Assembly: GCA_965224525.1 (NCBI GenBank)
Contig: OZ245050.1
Span: forward strand, 930,001-994,000
Direction: 5' to 3'
Length of the DNA: 64,000 nucleotides
Origin: Granulosicoccus sp036478565
Lineage (GTDB): Bacteria; Pseudomonadota; Gammaproteobacteria; Granulosicoccales; Granulosicoccaceae
Shown here: positions 52,880-61,504 of the stretch, piece by piece
How positions within the stretch are numbered: position 1 is the first letter of the stretch
Layout of the letters: each line of letters opens with the position of its first letter
The notes under the pieces: model-generated
Databases searched by the model: none
What the model was told of the DNA's origin: nothing
Seen by the model: only the letters and a program-made list of their open reading frames with translations
Position numbers and translations under genes: made by a program

Positions 52880-54133
52880 TTAGTTGCCAGCATCATCGCC
52901 TGGTGTTGACGAAGAAGTTTCCAGGTCTTGCAGGAATGAACTCAGTTGACTCATCAGTTTTTTCAGTTCGGCGCTATCAGCAGTGCTCATCTTCTCACCA
53001 AGACGCGCAGTAATTTCCTCACGCTGTTTAATGAGCTTGGCTATATTCTTAGCCTTCAGCGCTTCTTTTTCAGCCGCAACGCGATTGTTTTCAGCTTGTT
53101 CTTTGTCGGTTTTCTGACGTTCGCGCTCAATAATAATGTCGTCTAACAATCCAATTCTGGCCACGTTTATAGTACTGGAATCCAGTTCGACATGATTCCA
53201 AATAGGCTGGTAAGGACCGCTTTTCAGTTCGTCCAGGCTATCGATAAACGCATTGGCGAAACGCGCCACTTTTTTATAGCGAGCATTATCGCTTTGCCAG
53301 TTGTACGCTGCAAGAATCGAATCTACTGAATAAGTGTGCAACGCTGTTGCCTCGGCAATCAGACCGGGTAGATCGTCATGAGTCAGGTTTACTGCTTTGT
53401 AGTTGGATTTCAACTCATGATTGTCGGGTAATGCTAGAGCGTGGATACCGTCCTGTAACTTCAAATTTCTGATACGTTTCCTCACAATTGCGTCTTCACC
53501 GTCCTGTACGGCATCTGTTGGTCGAAATAGATACACCATCGCAGCCAATTTACCGGATTTTAGTTGGTCTAGCGCAGCGGAATTGTTGATTTCCGTATGC
53601 TGTCCATGAATGCCAAGTGATTCGAGTATAATGGATCCTGTTACAAACTCCCCCGATCCCGCATTGCCGAGACCAATTGTTTTGCCAGCAAGATCTTCAA
53701 CCGAATTGAATTCGTCACGGGCAAGAACGATGATTTTCTCTTCACTGATTTTGGTGAAACTGCGAATGACATTCTGAATGTTGGGAAAGTCACCGTAACG
53801 CCTGATGTATTCGATAGCATCAGCACGCACCAGCGCAAGATCGACACCCTTCAAATACAGTAGATCGTAGACGCTCTGAATGTGGTTTTTGCCCATTATT
53901 GGAACTATCCTCAGTCCACTATCAAGTTCCACCTCCGACTCTATATTGTGTATCACCTGGTGATACAGCTCCTCGTGGGTGAATACGATACCGACAGAGT
54001 TACGATTGACAGCGGATGCTTCCTGTCTTGTTGGGATTTTTATTGGATGATCGGCATACGTAGGAGTTGCCGCGAATAACCCGATAATACATACCAGGGA
54101 GTAAGCGCTGACTTGAATCAAGTATGTGTACAC
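52880..54133 (-). CDS. TAXI/TRAP-like solute-binding protein with C-terminal coiled coil
   Basis: 417 residues with a signal sequence (SLVCIIGLFAATPTYA). The middle resembles periplasmic binding proteins of the TAXI or phosphonate type (VDLALVRADAIEYIRRYGDF, FNSVEDLAGKTIGLGNAGSG). Residues about 335-395 are rich in E, K, R and A with heptad periodicity, predicted coiled coil. A long acidic tail follows. No membrane transporter genes are adjacent, so a sensor role is more likely than transport (inference). The GTG start at 54133 is the first available. Confidence 0.68.
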   Translation of the reverse strand: MYTYLIQVSAYSLVCIIGLFAATPTYADHPIKIPTRQEASAVNRNSVGIVFTHEELYHQVIHNIESEVELDSGLRIVPIMGKNHIQSVYDLLYLKGVDLALVRADAIEYIRRYGDFPNIQNVIRSFTKISEEKIIVLARDEFNSVEDLAGKTIGLGNAGSGEFVTGSIILESLGIHGQHTEINNSAALDQLKSGKLAAMVYLFRPTDAVQDGEDAIVRKRIRNLKLQDGIHALALPDNHELKSNYKAVNLTHDDLPGLIAEATALHTYSVDSILAAYNWQSDNARYKKVARFANAFIDSLDELKSGPYQPIWNHVELDSSTINVARIGLLDDIIIERERQKTDKEQAENNRVAAEKEALKAKNIAKLIKQREEITARLGEKMSTADSAELKKLMSQLSSFLQDLETSSSTPGDDAGN

Positions 54134-54274
54134 TATTCCAGTGATGTCCCAAATAAAATTGTCAATTCAGGAAAGATAGCACAGCGAAATGGCGAAACGC
54201 TTACAACTGTTCCGAGCGTGACACAGTTCACTGTTATGGTTAAATAGCCTGAGTTCCGGGAAATTCAAGTGCTA

Positions 54275-54814
54275 TTAATTCAATGCATCCGTAGTTATTA
54301 TATTACCTTTTATAGAGTGAGGCAGACCAGCCACGCACAGGATGACAGATTCACACAGATCGGCTAATGCCTGATGCAACAAACCCGATTCATCGCAGAA
54401 ACGACGCGTTAGATCACCCACAGGCACAATGCCCATGCTGGTTTCATTGGACACAATAATTAGCGTGCCAGGAAACGCCTGTGCTGCGATGAGAAAGTTC
54501 GACGTCTCATGTTCCAGTTTACCGTGGTCTGACAACATCAGAAGGTTTGTCAGCCACAGCGTCAGGCAGTCCAGTACAACGCAGCTTGTATTGCCGCTCA
54601 ACTGTTCTAACACTGCGGCTATGGCTACTGGCTCTTCGATGGTATTCCAGTTATCTGGTCTGCTACGTTGATGCTTCCGAATTCGGTTTTTCATTTCGTC
54701 ATCGTCTGCTGTTGCTGTAGCGACGAGCGTGACCGGTACACCAAGGTCTTGCGCCAGTTTTTCAGCCAACCGGCTTTTACCGGATTTAATACCGCCGAGT
54801 ATCAAGGTTTTCAT
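54275..54814 (-). CDS. cobU: Adenosylcobinamide kinase/guanylyltransferase
   Basis: 179 residues from the ATG at 54814. GGIKSGKSRLAE is the P-loop; VVLDCLTLWLTNLL and VSNETSMGIVP are diagnostic of CobU/CobP. Four bases separate it from the davB stop, so it is transcribed at the end of the lysine operon rather than with cobTSC, which lies on the other strand. A longer frame to 55201 overlaps davB and is rejected. Confidence 0.93.
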   Translation of the reverse strand: MKTLILGGIKSGKSRLAEKLAQDLGVPVTLVATATADDDEMKNRIRKHQRSRPDNWNTIEEPVAIAAVLEQLSGNTSCVVLDCLTLWLTNLLMLSDHGKLEHETSNFLIAAQAFPGTLIIVSNETSMGIVPVGDLTRRFCDESGLLHQALADLCESVILCVAGLPHSIKGNIITTDALN

Positions 54815-54818
54815 CGGT

Positions 54819-56507
54819 TTATGCGTCCAAATCAATCGGCGCAAGCTGCTTAAACACGTCACCTGGCCCTGGATTGGAGTCTGGTGTTTTACCGCCGAGA
54901 TGGTTGACCATACCCCACACTGCGTTAAGCGCAGTTTGTACCGCACCTTCGGCCCAGCCCGGTGTCCACGAGACATCGTCGCCTGCAATGAAAATACCCC
55001 GTTGTCGAGGCTCCATTGTTTCTTGCATGAAGTGCGTATACATTCGTCTGTTGTAGCGATAATGACCTGGCAGGGCACCTTTGAATGCACCAAGAAAGTT
55101 TGCATCTGCCTCCCATGAAATGCTAATGGGCAGGCCAATGATATGGCGCCGGATATCCAGTTTTGGATAAATATTTTCCAGTGCACGCAGAGCCAGTTCA
55201 ACCCGTTTTTCGCTGGTTAAGGGCAACATTTTAAGTGCATCGGCCATCCAGGCGTAACTCAAACAGATCACAGCGGGCTTGTCATGACCGTTGTCCATAA
55301 GATAGGTGCCGCGGGTCAGTCGATCAGTCAAAGTCATGCTCATGCAGGGGTCGCCTGTATCGGGGTCGATATCTTTCCAGAAAGGCCGATCAACCATGAT
55401 GAAAGTCTTGGATGACTGCATATAGCTGGTTCGATCGAGCGCCATCCAGTGTTCCTGTGAGAATAAAGCTTCGTCGGTATCGATACTGGTCGTCAATAAC
55501 CAGCTTTGGCAGGTAGCCAGTACAGCGCTGAACTTGCGACCATTTTCATATTGATCGGTGACGCACAAGGTTGTGTCGTTGATGCGGTGGATACCAGCAA
55601 CACCGGGGCGGGGTGCACCACCGTTGAGGCTTTGCAGCGAAGTGCCTACAGGCCAGTGTTTGCATTGTGGCGTTGCCTGCCAAAGACCGCGTGGCAGCTG
55701 TTCAGCGCCGCCGATAATCAGGTGCTGATTGGTATCACACTCGGTTAAAACGACACGCAATATCTCCAGCATGGTGTTTCTGAAGTCTGAATCCCAGCCA
55801 CCGGTACCAAAGCCGACCTGGCCAAAAATTTCTCGATGTCGATAGCTCAATCGTCGAAATGCGTCGGAGGTTGCGATGAAATCGTAGAAAGTACGATCGT
55901 CCCAGTCGTGTACCAACTGATTCCATATGAGTTTTATCGTCGCCGTGTCGCGATTGACAATCGCTGCCTGCAGTTCGTTGAAATGTGCCTCGGTTTCCAA
56001 TGCCTCATCCCATGCAGCAGCCACTTCCTGAAAGATGGGAGGCAAGTCCTCAACGCTGCGAGCCAGCAACGGAACGCCGGCCAGGTCTATCACGGTTGTG
56101 CCAGCAGCCTTGGTCAAGGGGTTCGGGAAGGGGCGTGTTTTCAGTCCTAGCAGTTTGATATAGTGGTTGAAAGTGGTGGCGGACTGAGGGAAGCGCATAC
56201 CACCAAGTTCTGCCACAGTATCGGTTGTGTTGGCAAAGCGTTCAGAGCGCAGCCGGCCTCCAATACGGCCGGCCTCATAAACCACCGGGTACAATCCAAG
56301 CTTCATCAGCTCATACGCTGCGACCGTGCCGGAAACACCTGCGCCAATTACCGCAACTGCTTCGCCATAGCGTGCTTGTGGTAGTTGCCCCAGACCCTCC
56401 GCATGTTGCAGCCAGTCGTCGTAGGCGAATGGGAAATCTGGCCCGTATACGGAAACGCCGCGGCCAGACAAGCCTGTGTTGTTCCTGGTTTTTTTATCGG
56501 TAGTCAT
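54819..56507 (-). CDS. davB: L-lysine 2-monooxygenase
   Basis: 562-residue flavoprotein of the monoamine oxidase type that converts L-lysine, O2 to 5-aminopentanamide and CO2. YGPDFPFAYDDWLQHAEGLG at the start, VIGAGVSGTVAAYELMKLGL (FAD site), VAELGGMRFPQS and HREIFGQVGFGTGGWDSD closely follow Pseudomonas DavB as I remember it. The 560-residue length also fits. davA precedes it by 85 bases, which supports lysine rather than tryptophan (tryptophan 2-monooxygenase is the main alternative). DavT and DavD, for the later steps, are not in the window. Confidence 0.82.
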   Translation of the reverse strand: MTTDKKTRNNTGLSGRGVSVYGPDFPFAYDDWLQHAEGLGQLPQARYGEAVAVIGAGVSGTVAAYELMKLGLYPVVYEAGRIGGRLRSERFANTTDTVAELGGMRFPQSATTFNHYIKLLGLKTRPFPNPLTKAAGTTVIDLAGVPLLARSVEDLPPIFQEVAAAWDEALETEAHFNELQAAIVNRDTATIKLIWNQLVHDWDDRTFYDFIATSDAFRRLSYRHREIFGQVGFGTGGWDSDFRNTMLEILRVVLTECDTNQHLIIGGAEQLPRGLWQATPQCKHWPVGTSLQSLNGGAPRPGVAGIHRINDTTLCVTDQYENGRKFSAVLATCQSWLLTTSIDTDEALFSQEHWMALDRTSYMQSSKTFIMVDRPFWKDIDPDTGDPCMSMTLTDRLTRGTYLMDNGHDKPAVICLSYAWMADALKMLPLTSEKRVELALRALENIYPKLDIRRHIIGLPISISWEADANFLGAFKGALPGHYRYNRRMYTHFMQETMEPRQRGIFIAGDDVSWTPGWAEGAVQTALNAVWGMVNHLGGKTPDSNPGPGDVFKQLAPIDLDA

Positions 56508-56592
56508 GACCCATTGTCCAATTATTGGTTTTTATAGATGCTTGCCCGCTGTCCATTTTTACCCGGACGAACTACAACCACCAGACGTACGT

Positions 56593-57390
56593 TTACGAGT
56601 ACAGATCGGGACGACGATCCTGGTGATACGGCAGAGCTGCTCGAATGTCTTCAAGCGTGCCGCGTTTCAGCTCGGCTGTTAGACAGGTCGCTACGTTCTT
56701 CGCACGTGAAAGGTCGTTACCTGCTGGTGAGACGATGCAACTCAAACCCTCATAATGGATACCATTTTCTGCCCCGCAATAGTTGGCATAGGCGATAAAC
56801 AACTGATTCTCTGCAGCACGAACACGAATCATATGCTCAGCTACAAACGCCCATGGCGTCATCAATGCCGTTGGCACCAGAATGGTTTCAGCACCTTCGA
56901 AAGCCAGTCGGCGGCTGGTTTCAGGAAACTCCACGTCATAGCAAATCAGCAAACCGAATTGCCAGCCGTGCAGCTCAAAAACAGGGGCCAGGTCGTCACC
57001 AGCGGTGAACAGTGCTCTATCCAGTTCGCCCCATAGATGAGTCTTACGATAATGGGCCACTCGCTCGCCGTTACGGTCAATGACCTGTACGGTGTTGTAC
57101 AGCTGATGGTCATCGCGTTCGACAAAGCCGTAGGCGAGAGCGATGTTGTGTTGTCGGCAAGCGGCAGCCAGCTTTTCAGTGGTTTTTCCATTGGCATGTA
57201 GCGCAACACGCTTTGCCTCATCGGGTGTGATGTTGTAGCCCGTCAGGCTGGCCTCCGGCACGAGCAACAACTGCGAGCCCTGAGCCGCTACAGTGCGCAG
57301 TTGCGTCTCGATACGTGACACGCTGGTTGCGATATCACAGGGAGTAGGGGCGTGCTGCAACAATGAGAGATGGAATGCGTCGCTTGCCAT
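56593..57390 (-). CDS. davA: 5-aminopentanamidase (nitrilase-family hydrolase)
   Basis: 265 residues from the ATG at 57390, matching the usual DavA length; an in-frame TTG at 57444 would overlap the preceding gene. The nitrilase catalytic triad is visible: E in VPEASLTGYN, K in YRKTHLWGELDR and C in LLICYDVEFPE. It releases ammonia from 5-aminopentanamide to give 5-aminovalerate. VYANYCGAE-like IAYANYCGAENG is characteristic of DavA. It lies between an SDR gene and davB. Confidence 0.85.
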   Translation of the reverse strand: MASDAFHLSLLQHAPTPCDIATSVSRIETQLRTVAAQGSQLLLVPEASLTGYNITPDEAKRVALHANGKTTEKLAAACRQHNIALAYGFVERDDHQLYNTVQVIDRNGERVAHYRKTHLWGELDRALFTAGDDLAPVFELHGWQFGLLICYDVEFPETSRRLAFEGAETILVPTALMTPWAFVAEHMIRVRAAENQLFIAYANYCGAENGIHYEGLSCIVSPAGNDLSRAKNVATCLTAELKRGTLEDIRAALPYHQDRRPDLYS

Positions 57391-57415
57391 TGGGTATTTG
57401 AAGCGTTCGATGGAA

Positions 57416-58222
57416 TTACATTTGGGCAGTGTCTGGTTCGACAAAGCTAACCGCTATACCTGTCAGTTTGCGCTGCTCTCGCGTTATCAGCGCCAGTAGA
57501 GGACCAAGACGTGCCTCTGGAACTGGTGACTCCTGTTGTAATTCTCCGGGAAAAGCTTTGCGACGCAGCGGTGTTCGTATCGGGCCGGGATCATAGCCGT
57601 TGACGGCGAGTATCGGCGCGCCGGTGTTGTCGAGTTTGCTATCGGTTTCATCAGCCAGCATGTGCATGAAAGCGTGTATGGAAACTTTGGATATGCCATA
57701 ACTACCCCAGTAAGCGCCAGGTTTATTGTCGAGCAAAAACACAATACTGGCGTGCTCCGAATGCTTCAACAGTGGCAAGCAGGCGAGACTCAGCAACCGT
57801 GCACCGTTAAGGTTGACTGTTGTGACGCGTGACCACTCGTCGCTGCTAATAGATGGCTGAGGTGTCAGTGTTCCAAGCTCTACCGCACAATGTACTAACG
57901 CATCCAGACGACCAAACTCGGCATACAGTGTTTCAGCAACGCCTTTGTATTCGACCTCGTCGGCTGTGTCCTGAGCCAGGGTAACCATGGCAGGCTGTGC
58001 CGGCCCTGTTTGCTGAACGACGTCGTACAGTTTCTCAAGTTTTTTCAGATTGCGGCCAATCAGCACGACGGTTGCCCCGGCTTTTGCCAATACCTTGCAC
58101 AAGCTTGTACCAAGTCCGCCTGTTGCACCTGTGACGGCAATAATACGATTCCGCAGGGAGTTGTCAGCCAGAACAAAATCAATCTGGGTGCTGGAGGCGG
58201 GTGAGTAGTCGGGTAGCATCAT
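57416..58222 (-). CDS. SDR-family oxidoreductase, YciK-like
   Basis: 268 residues. NAD(P) site GATGGLGTSLC, second motif LVHCAVELGTLTPQ and catalytic YGISKVS. The unusual length between Ser and Tyr and LDNKPGAYWGSYG fit YciK-type reductases, whose substrates are unknown. It heads the run SDR-davA-davB-cobU, so a lysine-related role is possible but unproven. davA follows after 25 bases. Confidence 0.82.
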   Translation of the reverse strand: MMLPDYSPASSTQIDFVLADNSLRNRIIAVTGATGGLGTSLCKVLAKAGATVVLIGRNLKKLEKLYDVVQQTGPAQPAMVTLAQDTADEVEYKGVAETLYAEFGRLDALVHCAVELGTLTPQPSISSDEWSRVTTVNLNGARLLSLACLPLLKHSEHASIVFLLDNKPGAYWGSYGISKVSIHAFMHMLADETDSKLDNTGAPILAVNGYDPGPIRTPLRRKAFPGELQQESPVPEARLGPLLALITREQRKLTGIAVSFVEPDTAQM

Positions 58223-58289
58223 GGAGAGAATTCTAACCCCATTTCATGCGGCAGTCCTTGCAAGTGCCGGAGTTGTCTCGGATAGTCGA

Positions 58290-58320
58290 TCTGTCAGGCT
58301 GTTTTACCTGACAGATTTTT
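58290..58320 (+). terminator. Terminator-like hairpin between minus-strand genes
   Basis: A perfect 9-bp stem (58290-58298 with 58307-58315) is followed by TTTTT on the plus strand, although both neighbours are on the minus strand. It may end antisense transcription, or be a structure downstream of the cytochrome gene. Confidence 0.45.
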
Positions 58321-58416
58321 CAGAGACGCATCGACATTTGCAGATAGGCAGCAATTTGCCCATTTCTTTTGCCCCATCGGCTATCAATGCGGTGACCCGT
58401 TCAATATTGCAACAGT

Positions 58417-58971
58417 CTAGGACTGTCCATTTTCCGCGACCTCATCCTCTTCTTCTGGCTCATCAGGCTCTTCATGCGCAATGCCCTTGTGGCAGTCAAT
58501 GCAGGTTTTACCTTCACTCTCGGCTCTTTCGTGGCGCTTTCGAGCAGATTTGTCCTGCTCACTAACGTCCATATGATCAAAAGAGTGGCAACTTCGACAT
58601 TCTCTTGAATCGGTTGCTTCCATTTTTGCCCAGACTCGACTGGCCATATCCCAGCGATGTTCTTCGAACTTCTCCGGCGTGTCGATGGTCCCCAGAATTT
58701 CGTGGTATACATCCTTGACTGCCAGTACCTTGGCTTTCATTTTCGGGAAAAATGCTTTTGGTACATGGCAATCTGCACAGCCTGCGTGGACACCGGAAGC
58801 ATTGCTCCAGTGAAGGTTTTCCTGTAGCTCTACAAGGTTGGTTTGCATGGAATGACACGAGGTACAGAATTGTGTCGTGTTAGTGGCCTTCAAGCCCGCA
58901 TTGAACAGACTGACAAGGATGCCGCCAGCGACCAGTAGAACTAATGAGCTCAACTTTGTGCGTTTTCGCAT
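58417..58971 (-). CDS. NapC/NirT-family tetraheme c-type cytochrome
   Basis: 184 residues with an N-terminal membrane anchor (LSSLVLLVAGGILVSLF). Four CxxCH motifs are present: CTSCH, CADCH, CRSCH and CIDCH. The acidic tail (EPDEPEEEDEVAENG) is unusual. NapC/NirT proteins pass quinol electrons to periplasmic reductases. It is transcribed after fccAB but separated by a terminator; electron exchange with the flavocytochrome is possible (inference). Confidence 0.9.
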   Translation of the reverse strand: MRKRTKLSSLVLLVAGGILVSLFNAGLKATNTTQFCTSCHSMQTNLVELQENLHWSNASGVHAGCADCHVPKAFFPKMKAKVLAVKDVYHEILGTIDTPEKFEEHRWDMASRVWAKMEATDSRECRSCHSFDHMDVSEQDKSARKRHERAESEGKTCIDCHKGIAHEEPDEPEEEDEVAENGQS

Positions 58972-59070
58972 CGATGATCTCTCGAGTTAGGGGTTGATAG
59001 TCCAGCTGATCCGAATAAATCAGACTGGTCTTACTGATGTTCAAGACGAGCTCCAACAATACTCTGCATA

Positions 59071-59101
59071 AAAAAAAGGCGCCAACAATGCGGCGCCTTT
59101 T
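59071..59101 (-). terminator. Intrinsic terminator of fccAB
   Basis: GGCGCC repeats (59078-59083 and 59092-59097) form a stem extended by A7/T4 flanks. Read on the minus strand it ends with seven T, a strong terminator just after fccB. Confidence 0.85.
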
Positions 59102-59126
59102 CTGTCAGCAACATACTAATTGGGTA

Positions 59127-60422
59127 TTAACCAAATACATCTGCAGTAATGTTGTGAAACCAGGAATGTGCATAGAGTTCTTCGCGCTCACGGTAGTCGG
59201 CATTGAACTCCGATGGTGTCAAACCGCCCGAGCCTTCTACTTTGACAATCGCGCCATCCTTGTAGGCATATACCATTGCCACCGATATGCCTTCACCTGG
59301 TGCAATAATGCTGTAGCAAGTGTTTACATAAGCTGGCTGCGGAGCTTCATCGCCATTGAGCATTGCCACAATAGCAGCGGCGCATACCTTGGCTTGAGAA
59401 TTGGCTGCGTAACCAGATTTCGGCATGGGGCTGGCAACTGCTGAATCACCTATGACATGAATATTCTTGTGGATAGTCGATTCAAAAGTCTTACCTTCGA
59501 TCGGGCACCAGCCCTTGTCGTTTGTAAGGCCTGCGGTAAAAGCAATCTCGCCGGCTTTTTGTGCCGGGATGATATTGACCACATCGCCTTTGAATTCATC
59601 AAAAGCACAGGTAACTGTGTTGCTTGATGCATCGAACGCTTCCGGTGTCCCGCCATCGGCAGCGCTCACCCACTCGATCATGCTGTCATCAGTGCCATAA
59701 CCATAGTGACGTGTCCAGCCTTCGGTAAACAAACCAAATTTGGAAAATTTGTCCTTGGGATCAAGAATCAGGATCTTCGACTTGGGCTTGTTGGCCTTTA
59801 GATAGCTGGCAATCTGCGAAGCACGCTCATACGGTCCTGGGGGGCAACGGAAGGGGTTTGGCGGAGGTGCAATGATGACTGTGCCTCCGTCGCTCATATC
59901 TTCTATCTGTTTTCTCAGTAATGCCGTTTGCGGGCCAGCCTTGTAAGCATGCGGCACTGTTTCTGCCACCGTCGCGTCATAGCCCTCAATGGTGTCCCAT
60001 TTGAAATCCACGCCAGGTGACACGATACAACGGTCGTAGGCAAAGCTCTGTCCACCTTCAGTGCTGACAGTACGCTTGTCCGGGTCAATACCAGTGACCT
60101 TGTCTTTAACAACGTTGACTCCCCGACCTTTGATTCCGTCGTAAGTAAAACGAATCGAGTCCATTGAGCGTGAGCCGCCCAGTACTTCATTGCTCATGAA
60201 GCAGGTGTGGTAGTCAGCGTTTGCTTCAATCAATGTTACCTCAATGGATGGGTCCATCTTCACGAGGTAGGTGGCAGCCGTTGCACCGCCGATACCACCG
60301 CCTACTATGACGACTTTCTTGCTGCCCTGCGCTATGGCAAATGGACTGAGTCCAAAAGAGGCGCCGGTTACAGCTGCAGCGCTGCCAAGTTGCAGGAATT
60401 TTCTACGATTTAGCTTGTTCAT
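59127..60422 (-). CDS. fccB: Flavocytochrome c sulfide dehydrogenase, flavoprotein subunit
   Basis: 431 residues. A Tat signal (NRRKFLQLGSAAA) directs it folded to the periplasm. The FAD site is VVIVGGGIGGATAATYLV, and the redox-active cysteine is in GWCPIEGKTFES. It oxidises sulfide and passes electrons to the FccA haem subunit. The ATG at 60422 follows GAGG, overlapping the end of fccA; a GTG at 60437 is less likely. A terminator follows. Confidence 0.9.
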   Translation of the reverse strand: MNKLNRRKFLQLGSAAAVTGASFGLSPFAIAQGSKKVVIVGGGIGGATAATYLVKMDPSIEVTLIEANADYHTCFMSNEVLGGSRSMDSIRFTYDGIKGRGVNVVKDKVTGIDPDKRTVSTEGGQSFAYDRCIVSPGVDFKWDTIEGYDATVAETVPHAYKAGPQTALLRKQIEDMSDGGTVIIAPPPNPFRCPPGPYERASQIASYLKANKPKSKILILDPKDKFSKFGLFTEGWTRHYGYGTDDSMIEWVSAADGGTPEAFDASSNTVTCAFDEFKGDVVNIIPAQKAGEIAFTAGLTNDKGWCPIEGKTFESTIHKNIHVIGDSAVASPMPKSGYAANSQAKVCAAAIVAMLNGDEAPQPAYVNTCYSIIAPGEGISVAMVYAYKDGAIVKVEGSGGLTPSEFNADYREREELYAHSWFHNITADVFG

Positions 60423-60433
60423 TTGAGGCGTCC

Positions 60434-61027
60434 TCACTGTTGACCGGCGTAGTAGTTCAGGAGCTGAGGTAGTGCCTCTTCACCCTGCTTTTTCTGCATT
60501 TTTGCCATTTGTTTTTTCATTTTCTTGGGCATTTCCCGCATGCCAGAATGAAAATCCTCGAGAGACCATTTCACATAGGGCGTCCATTGCCCGGCCAGGA
60601 TACCGGCATCATCTTCCGCCGAGGTACCACCATCTGCATGGCATTTCTCACAATACTTGTCGTGTAATTTAGCGCCAGCTGCAGCCAACTCCGCATCAGA
60701 CTCCTGTTTTGCAGCGACAAATGCCTGTTCTGAGAAGAAATCGGACATCAGTTCGATCTCTTCGTCGGAATAGCCCTTGGCGATACGTCCCATGACAGTG
60801 GAAGGTAAGGTGTCGTCACGAAACTCCGTCATTAGCTCGATAAAAAAATCTTTCGAAATACCAGCGATAGTCGGGATAGCCGGGCCGTTGCTGACGCCGT
60901 CGGTGCCATGACAACCAGCGCAGGTATAAGAGAGCATTTCGGCGCTGGGTGATTCTGCATTTGCGGCAAATGCCAGTATCAGCCCTCCGCCAAGCAGTGC
61001 CGATTTCAGGGTTAGTCGCGTCGTCAT
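60434..61027 (-). CDS. fccA: Flavocytochrome c sulfide dehydrogenase, diheme cytochrome subunit
   Basis: 197 residues with a signal peptide (ending AFAANAE). Two haem sites, CAGCH and CEKCH, give the diheme form. It takes electrons from FccB and feeds them to cytochrome oxidase or a reductase. GGAGG six bases before the ATG fixes the start. A Lys/Met-rich helix (MPKKMKKQMAKMQKKQG) near the end is unusual. The upstream region has an FNR/ANR box 203 bases from the start codon. Confidence 0.9.
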   Translation of the reverse strand: MTTRLTLKSALLGGGLILAFAANAESPSAEMLSYTCAGCHGTDGVSNGPAIPTIAGISKDFFIELMTEFRDDTLPSTVMGRIAKGYSDEEIELMSDFFSEQAFVAAKQESDAELAAAGAKLHDKYCEKCHADGGTSAEDDAGILAGQWTPYVKWSLEDFHSGMREMPKKMKKQMAKMQKKQGEEALPQLLNYYAGQQ

Positions 61028-61222
61028 GAATTCCTCCAAAAATGTGGGTAGTGGTCAGGCCCGTGGTGAGTCGCTTTTCCTATCTGAATGTACATTTCCT
61101 GCTCCGGGAGATGATAGTCAGTCAAGCTTGCTGTATCCAGCTGTTGTTACTGTAACTGCAGCAGTGCATATCGTCACTCTTTACTTGCGGATCACGTTCA
61201 ATGGAAGCTTGATGAGCAGTCA

Positions 61223-61236
61223 TTGATCTGAATCAA
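61223..61236. promoter_or_regulatory. FNR/ANR box
   Basis: TTGATCTGAATCAA is a perfect match to the TTGAT-N4-ATCAA consensus. The only gene it can serve at this distance is fccA (start 61027, minus strand); a matching promoter is not obvious. Anaerobic control of sulfide oxidation is inferred. Confidence 0.6.
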
Positions 61237-61504
61237 ATACTGTTGAAAGAGTCAAAGTAGAATAGTCCACTTGTTCTGGCTGAGCATATATCCTGTGTTG
61301 CATACTAGCTGGAATCTATATATTCATTGAGGCATATATCATTGAGGCGAGAATGGCGTCAAAGCGCTTCATTCCGTCGAAAAAATGCAATATAATGCAT
61401 ATATTTTGGCAATGTAACTCCTCATAATTGCACGGAGTTTTTTGCATAAAAAATCACGTTAAATCAGTGCGCGGTGGCCAAGAGTGGAGTGTGCAGCATG
61501 CAAC
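61237..61504. other. Intergenic, AT-rich with short direct repeats
   Basis: An AT-rich stretch downstream of the squalene-synthase-like gene. It contains two copies of TCATTGAGGC at 61324-61333 and 61339-61348. No gene is evident. Confidence 0.5.

Noticed and set aside
54815..55201. N-terminal extension of cobU
   Set aside because: It overlaps the 3' end of davB in another phase; CobU proteins begin at the P-loop segment as here.
54819..57390. Tryptophan 2-monooxygenase and indoleacetamide hydrolase (auxin route)
   Set aside because: The flavoenzyme's N-terminal and central motifs match DavB, and the partner is a nitrilase-family DavA, not the amidase-signature IaaH.
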